A stretch of DNA of 11,220 nt from Chitinophagaceae bacterium (lineage in GTDB: Bacteria; Bacteroidota; Bacteroidia; Chitinophagales; Chitinophagaceae), in NCBI GenBank assembly GCA_947489175.1, contig CANLED010000043.1:1-11220 (forward strand), given 5' to 3'. A program made the position numbers and the translations under genes. Each line of letters starts with the position of its first letter. Within the stretch, counting starts at the first letter, position 1. Of the stretch, positions 8,120 through 11,220 are shown one piece after another. The notes beneath the pieces are model-generated. The model was not told where the DNA came from. It searched no databases and was given only the letters and a program-made list of their open reading frames with translations.

Positions 8120-9712
8120 ATGAACAGACGATCTACCAAGAAGATAAAATATGTTTTTCTTTTATTTGGTTTATTTCTATCAGTTTCAGTAATCGGGCAA
8201 AATAAGCGACCGAATATTTTGGTGATTATGGCTGATGACATTTCAAGAACAAGTATGGGAGTTTATGGAAGTAAGTATATTAAAACTCCAAATTTTGATC
8301 GTATTGCTAATGAAGGCGTTTTGTTTACCAATGCGTATGTTTCCAATCCTAAATGTTCACCTTCACGCGCTTGTTTTTTAACGGGTCGTTACTCTTGGCA
8401 ACTTGAAGAAGCCGCTAATCATATTCCGGTTATGCCGCCTAAATGGAAATTTTATCCAGAATTGCTAGAAAGCAATGGTTATACTATTGGATTTACTGGA
8501 AAAGGATGGGGCCCTGGGGTATATTACGGGGAACACAATCCTGCAGGTTGGGAGTATAATAATTTTATTTTAAAGCCCCCTTACAGTGGAATTAGCAACA
8601 AAGATTATACTTCCAATTTTGAGCAATACCTCGATAAAAGAGATCAAAATAAGCCATTTTGTTTTTGGTTCGGAACTCACGAAGCGCATCGCAAATACGA
8701 AAAGGATTCTTATAAAAAAGCTGGCAAAGAGTTGAGTAAAGTAAGTGTTCAGGATTTTTTACCGGATAATGAATTGGTGCGAGGGGATTTGGCTGATTAT
8801 GGTGTAGAGGTCGAGTACCATGATATGATGATTGGAAAAGCACTGGAAGCCTTATCTAAGCGGGGCCTGCTGGATAATACCATCATCATCGTAACTTCTG
8901 ATCAGGGCATGCCATTCCCCCGTGTTAAAGGGCAGATATATGATGAAGATTTTCATGTAGCATTTGCAGTGCGCTGGGGGGATAAGATAAAGCCGGGCAG
9001 AACTGTTACGGACTTTATAAATTTCCCAGATGTTGCTCCTACAATAATGGAAGCTGCCGAATTGAAACCTCACAAGCAAATGACTGGGAAAAGCTTTCTC
9101 AATCTATTGCTTTCCGAAAAATCTGGAAGAGTTGATAAAAAACGACAATTTTCATTGGTGGGTAAAGAACGCCATGACATGGGACGGGTAGAAGGTGACC
9201 AGATTAATGTTGGATATCCTTCAAGGGCAATAAGAACAGATAAATACTTTTACGCTCATAACTATAAACCCGATAGATGGCCAGCAGGTGATCCGGAATA
9301 CGGATATAATAATACGGATGACTCCCCTACTAAAAACTATGTAACAGGCCTGAAGGAAACAGATCCCGATTATAAGTATTACTCGCTTGCATTTGGAAAA
9401 CGACCGGCTGATGAACTTTATGATATGGTCATTGATCCCGATTGCATCAATAATTTAGCTACTGATCCTTTGTATTCTTCTATTGTAAAAGATCTTAAAT
9501 CTACAATGGATAAGGCTTTAACGAATCAAAAAGACCCAAGGGCTTTAGGTATGGGTGACATATTTGATTATTATCCCCAGATAAGGGAAGAAAAAATGAA
9601 GAAGATGTACAAAGAAAAATATTATGATATGTACAAAAAATTCTTGGAAAAATTTGGGAAACCTACTGTCCCTATACCGCCTAACTGGGTAGAAAAAGAA
9701 GGTGAAAATTAA
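8120..9712 (+). CDS. S1 family sulfatase, heparan N-sulfatase (sulfamidase)-like (S1_8-like)
   Basis: This 530-residue secreted sulfatase has a signal peptide cut at VIG|QN (after residue 26). Asp39-Asp40 in IMADDISR begin the metal site. The formylglycine motif is Cys79-Ser-Pro-Ser-Arg83 in NPKCSPSRACFLTGRYSWQ, and TGKGWGPG (126-133, Lys128) and FGTHEAHR (185-191, His187) follow. These wordings resemble sulfamidase-like S1_8 enzymes, a subfamily not limited to N-sulfate, since bacterial members occur in loci for sulfated polysaccharides. The second metal motif reads SDQGMPFPRVKG (260-271): Asp261 is kept, but Gln262 stands where S1 sulfatases usually have Asn or His. Lys270 is likely the sulfate-binding Lys. 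DELYDMVIDP (431-440) marks the C-terminal subdomain, followed by a Lys/Tyr-rich helical tail. It opens the second gene group after the 186-base gap and is followed 18 bases later by another sulfatase. Activity depends on a maturase not seen here. Confidence 0.92.
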   Translation: MNRRSTKKIKYVFLLFGLFLSVSVIGQNKRPNILVIMADDISRTSMGVYGSKYIKTPNFDRIANEGVLFTNAYVSNPKCSPSRACFLTGRYSWQLEEAANHIPVMPPKWKFYPELLESNGYTIGFTGKGWGPGVYYGEHNPAGWEYNNFILKPPYSGISNKDYTSNFEQYLDKRDQNKPFCFWFGTHEAHRKYEKDSYKKAGKELSKVSVQDFLPDNELVRGDLADYGVEVEYHDMMIGKALEALSKRGLLDNTIIIVTSDQGMPFPRVKGQIYDEDFHVAFAVRWGDKIKPGRTVTDFINFPDVAPTIMEAAELKPHKQMTGKSFLNLLLSEKSGRVDKKRQFSLVGKERHDMGRVEGDQINVGYPSRAIRTDKYFYAHNYKPDRWPAGDPEYGYNNTDDSPTKNYVTGLKETDPDYKYYSLAFGKRPADELYDMVIDPDCINNLATDPLYSSIVKDLKSTMDKALTNQKDPRALGMGDIFDYYPQIREEKMKKMYKEKYYDMYKKFLEKFGKPTVPIPPNWVEKEGEN

Positions 9713-9730
9713 ATATAAAAATATCAAGTA

Positions 9731-11152
9731 ATGAAAGTTTGCAATCTATTTACAGCATTCGCCGGTTTGTTAATTCTTCTGTTTTGTAACAACGCCCAAG
9801 GTCAAAAAATTGAAAAAAAGAACAACAAACCCAATATTATTTACATTTTGGCGGATGATATGGGTTATTTTGAACTCGGTTGTTACGGAGGGAAAGTGAT
9901 TGAAACTCCCAATATCGATAAGTTGGCAAAAGGGGGAATTAAATTTACGAACCATTATAGTGGCTCAAATATTTGTGCTCCCTCCCGTGGGTCTCTGATG
10001 ACAGGGAAGCACACTGGACATGCGTGGATTAGGGACAACAAACCTCTACCCTTTGAAGGAAATGTACCCATACCAACAAGCGAAGTAACAGTTGCAGAAT
10101 TGTTTAAAAGCGCAGGTTATAAAACCGGAGCATTTGGGAAATGGGGCTTGGGTTATCCTGGCTCAGAGGGTTCACCAAATAAACAAGGCTTTGATCAGTT
10201 TTACGGTTACAATTGTCAACGGCATGCGCATGATTATTTCACACATTATATGCGCAGCAATGATGATTCAGTTACAATTTTTCAGAATATTAAAACTCCT
10301 TTTTCGGTTTATAGTGCCAATACGATAAAGGATGAAGCATTGAACTTCATTGACAAAAATAAAAACAATCCCTTTTTCCTATATTTCGCACCAACATTGC
10401 CACATGCACCTTATCATCAATCCGACGATTCGGTTTTAGCATATTATGCAAAAAAAACGGGAATAAAGGCAGGTGTGGCAAACTCAGAGGATTTTTCAGT
10501 ACCAAAATATGCAGCATTAACTTCTCGTCTTGATACTGAGGTAGGAGAAATTATTGCTAAACTAAAAAAGCTTAACCTATTAGATAATACGTTGATTATC
10601 TTCTCAAGTGACAATGGAACTGCACTAAATCCTGAAGAGGATAATTATCTTCATACCGGCGGACAATTGCATGGAAGGAAAAGTGAAGTATATGAAGGCG
10701 GAATTAAAACTCCTTTAATTGCTTACTGGAAAGATAAAATAAAACCCGGGTCAACATCAACTCATATTTCTGCTTTTTGGGATTTCTTACCTACCTGTGC
10801 TGAAATTCTCAATGTAAAAAATCCGGAAAAGATTGATGGCATTTCATTTCTTCCAACATTACTGGGAAAACCAAAGGAGCAAGTTGAGCATGAATATCTC
10901 TATTGGGAACGCGACCAGTCAGTTGGTATACGAAAAGGTGATATGAAGGCAGTTATAAAATATGAAAGCGATGTTCAACACCCATCAGTTCAAATTTATA
11001 ATTTAACAAAAGACCCATTTGAAAAAAATGATCTGTCATCTATAATGCCACAACTCAAAGATGATTTTATCAATATGGCTAAATCAGCCCATATCGAGTC
11101 AGAACTGTTTCCGCTAATTAAAAAAAATAAAAAAACTAAATCGAAAGAGTAA
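9731..11152 (+). CDS. S1 family sulfatase, arylsulfatase A-like (S1_16-like)
   Basis: This 473-residue secreted sulfatase has a signal peptide cut at AQG|QK (after residue 24). Its features are complete: LADDMGY with Asp42-Asp43, the formylglycine motif Cys82-Ala-Pro-Ser-Arg86 in SNICAPSRGSLMTGKHTGHAWIRDN, FGKWGLG (135-141, Lys137), LPHAPYH with His225, SSDNG with Asp294-Asn295, and GRKSEVYEGGIKTPLI with Lys317 (the conserved substrate-side Lys of the family). The HTGHAxIRxN and GKWGLG wordings are typical of S1_16-type enzymes, some of which act on galactose or N-acetylgalactosamine sulfates. That specificity is not shown here. The C-terminus has QIYNLTKDPFEKNDLS (421-436), an SELFPL motif and a lysine-rich tail. 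It follows the preceding sulfatase by 18 bases and precedes the next start by 3 bases, so it belongs to a tight operon. Confidence 0.93.
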   Translation: MKVCNLFTAFAGLLILLFCNNAQGQKIEKKNNKPNIIYILADDMGYFELGCYGGKVIETPNIDKLAKGGIKFTNHYSGSNICAPSRGSLMTGKHTGHAWIRDNKPLPFEGNVPIPTSEVTVAELFKSAGYKTGAFGKWGLGYPGSEGSPNKQGFDQFYGYNCQRHAHDYFTHYMRSNDDSVTIFQNIKTPFSVYSANTIKDEALNFIDKNKNNPFFLYFAPTLPHAPYHQSDDSVLAYYAKKTGIKAGVANSEDFSVPKYAALTSRLDTEVGEIIAKLKKLNLLDNTLIIFSSDNGTALNPEEDNYLHTGGQLHGRKSEVYEGGIKTPLIAYWKDKIKPGSTSTHISAFWDFLPTCAEILNVKNPEKIDGISFLPTLLGKPKEQVEHEYLYWERDQSVGIRKGDMKAVIKYESDVQHPSVQIYNLTKDPFEKNDLSSIMPQLKDDFINMAKSAHIESELFPLIKKNKKTKSKE

Positions 11153-11155
11153 ACA

Positions 11156-11220
11156 ATGAGAATATTTAATACTTTGTTTCTTCTGTTGTTTACTTTTATT
11201 ACAACGGGATTTTCACAAAA
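11156..11220 (+). CDS. start of a further secreted protein (N-terminal 21 residues; 3' end outside window)
   Basis: An ATG three bases after the sulfatase stop opens a frame that runs to the window end. The 21 complete codons give a short basic start (MRIF), a hydrophobic core (LFLLLFTFI) and TTGFSQ, which looks like a type I signal peptide with cleavage before Gln. Such tight spacing and a signal peptide point to another enzyme of the same operon, perhaps a sulfatase or glycosidase. No function can be read from the signal peptide alone. Confidence 0.75.
   Translation, partial: MRIFNTLFLLLFTFITTGFSQ

Noticed and set aside
2893..9712. Tandem duplication of a GH plus sulfatase cassette (GH-A with sulfatase 1, GH-B with sulfatase 2)
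   Set aside because: The glycosidases are paralogues, but the sulfatases next to them have different subtype motifs (VDDLNDW and GDHGWHLGEK against GKGWGPG and SDQGMPFP). The second pair is also separated by the gap. A recent block duplication is not supported.

Overview
The window is a stretch of a polysaccharide utilization locus (PUL) from a member of the Bacteroidota. The evidence is a SusC-type TonB-dependent receptor followed by a SusD-type lipoprotein, very short gene spacing, A/T-rich DNA, A-rich sequence instead of clear Shine-Dalgarno motifs before the starts, and TAA as stop codon for every gene. Every enzyme signal peptide also appears to be cut just before a glutamine, a habit of this phylum. 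The genus cannot be read from the sequence. A diet of sulfated glycan is clear; a marine or algal setting is only a reasonable guess.

Layout, all on the + strand: (1) C-terminal 422 residues of SusC, 1-1270; (2) complete SusD, 1270-2841, overlapping susC by one base; (3) GH-A, a secreted putative TIM-barrel glycosidase, 2893-4647; (4) an S1 sulfatase resembling iduronate-2-sulfatase (S1_7-like), 4658-6205; (5) GH-B, a paralogue of GH-A, 6206-7933, with no spacer; (6) a 186-base gap, the only sizeable non-coding stretch, with a weak hairpin and A/T palindromes; (7) an S1 sulfatase resembling heparan N-sulfatase (S1_8-like), 8120-9712; (8) a third S1 sulfatase (S1_16-like), 9731-11152; (9) the first 21 codons of another secreted protein, cut by the window end. 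No RNA gene, mobile element, CRISPR array or regulator gene was seen.

Likely working model (inference): SusCD captures and imports a sulfated oligosaccharide. In the periplasm three sulfatases of different subtypes remove sulfate from different positions, and the two paralogous glycosidases cut the backbone or ends. All soluble enzymes have type I signal peptides with no lipobox, so they fit the periplasm better than the cell surface. A surface endo-enzyme, the sulfatase-maturing enzyme and the regulator would then lie outside the window.

The most novel part is the GH-A/GH-B pair. I do not recognise their family. Comparing the two shows two conserved glutamates 110 residues apart in both proteins, a very conserved block after the barrel, and a shared C-terminal beta-sandwich. 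They are good candidates for an uncharacterised glycosidase family acting on a sulfated polysaccharide.
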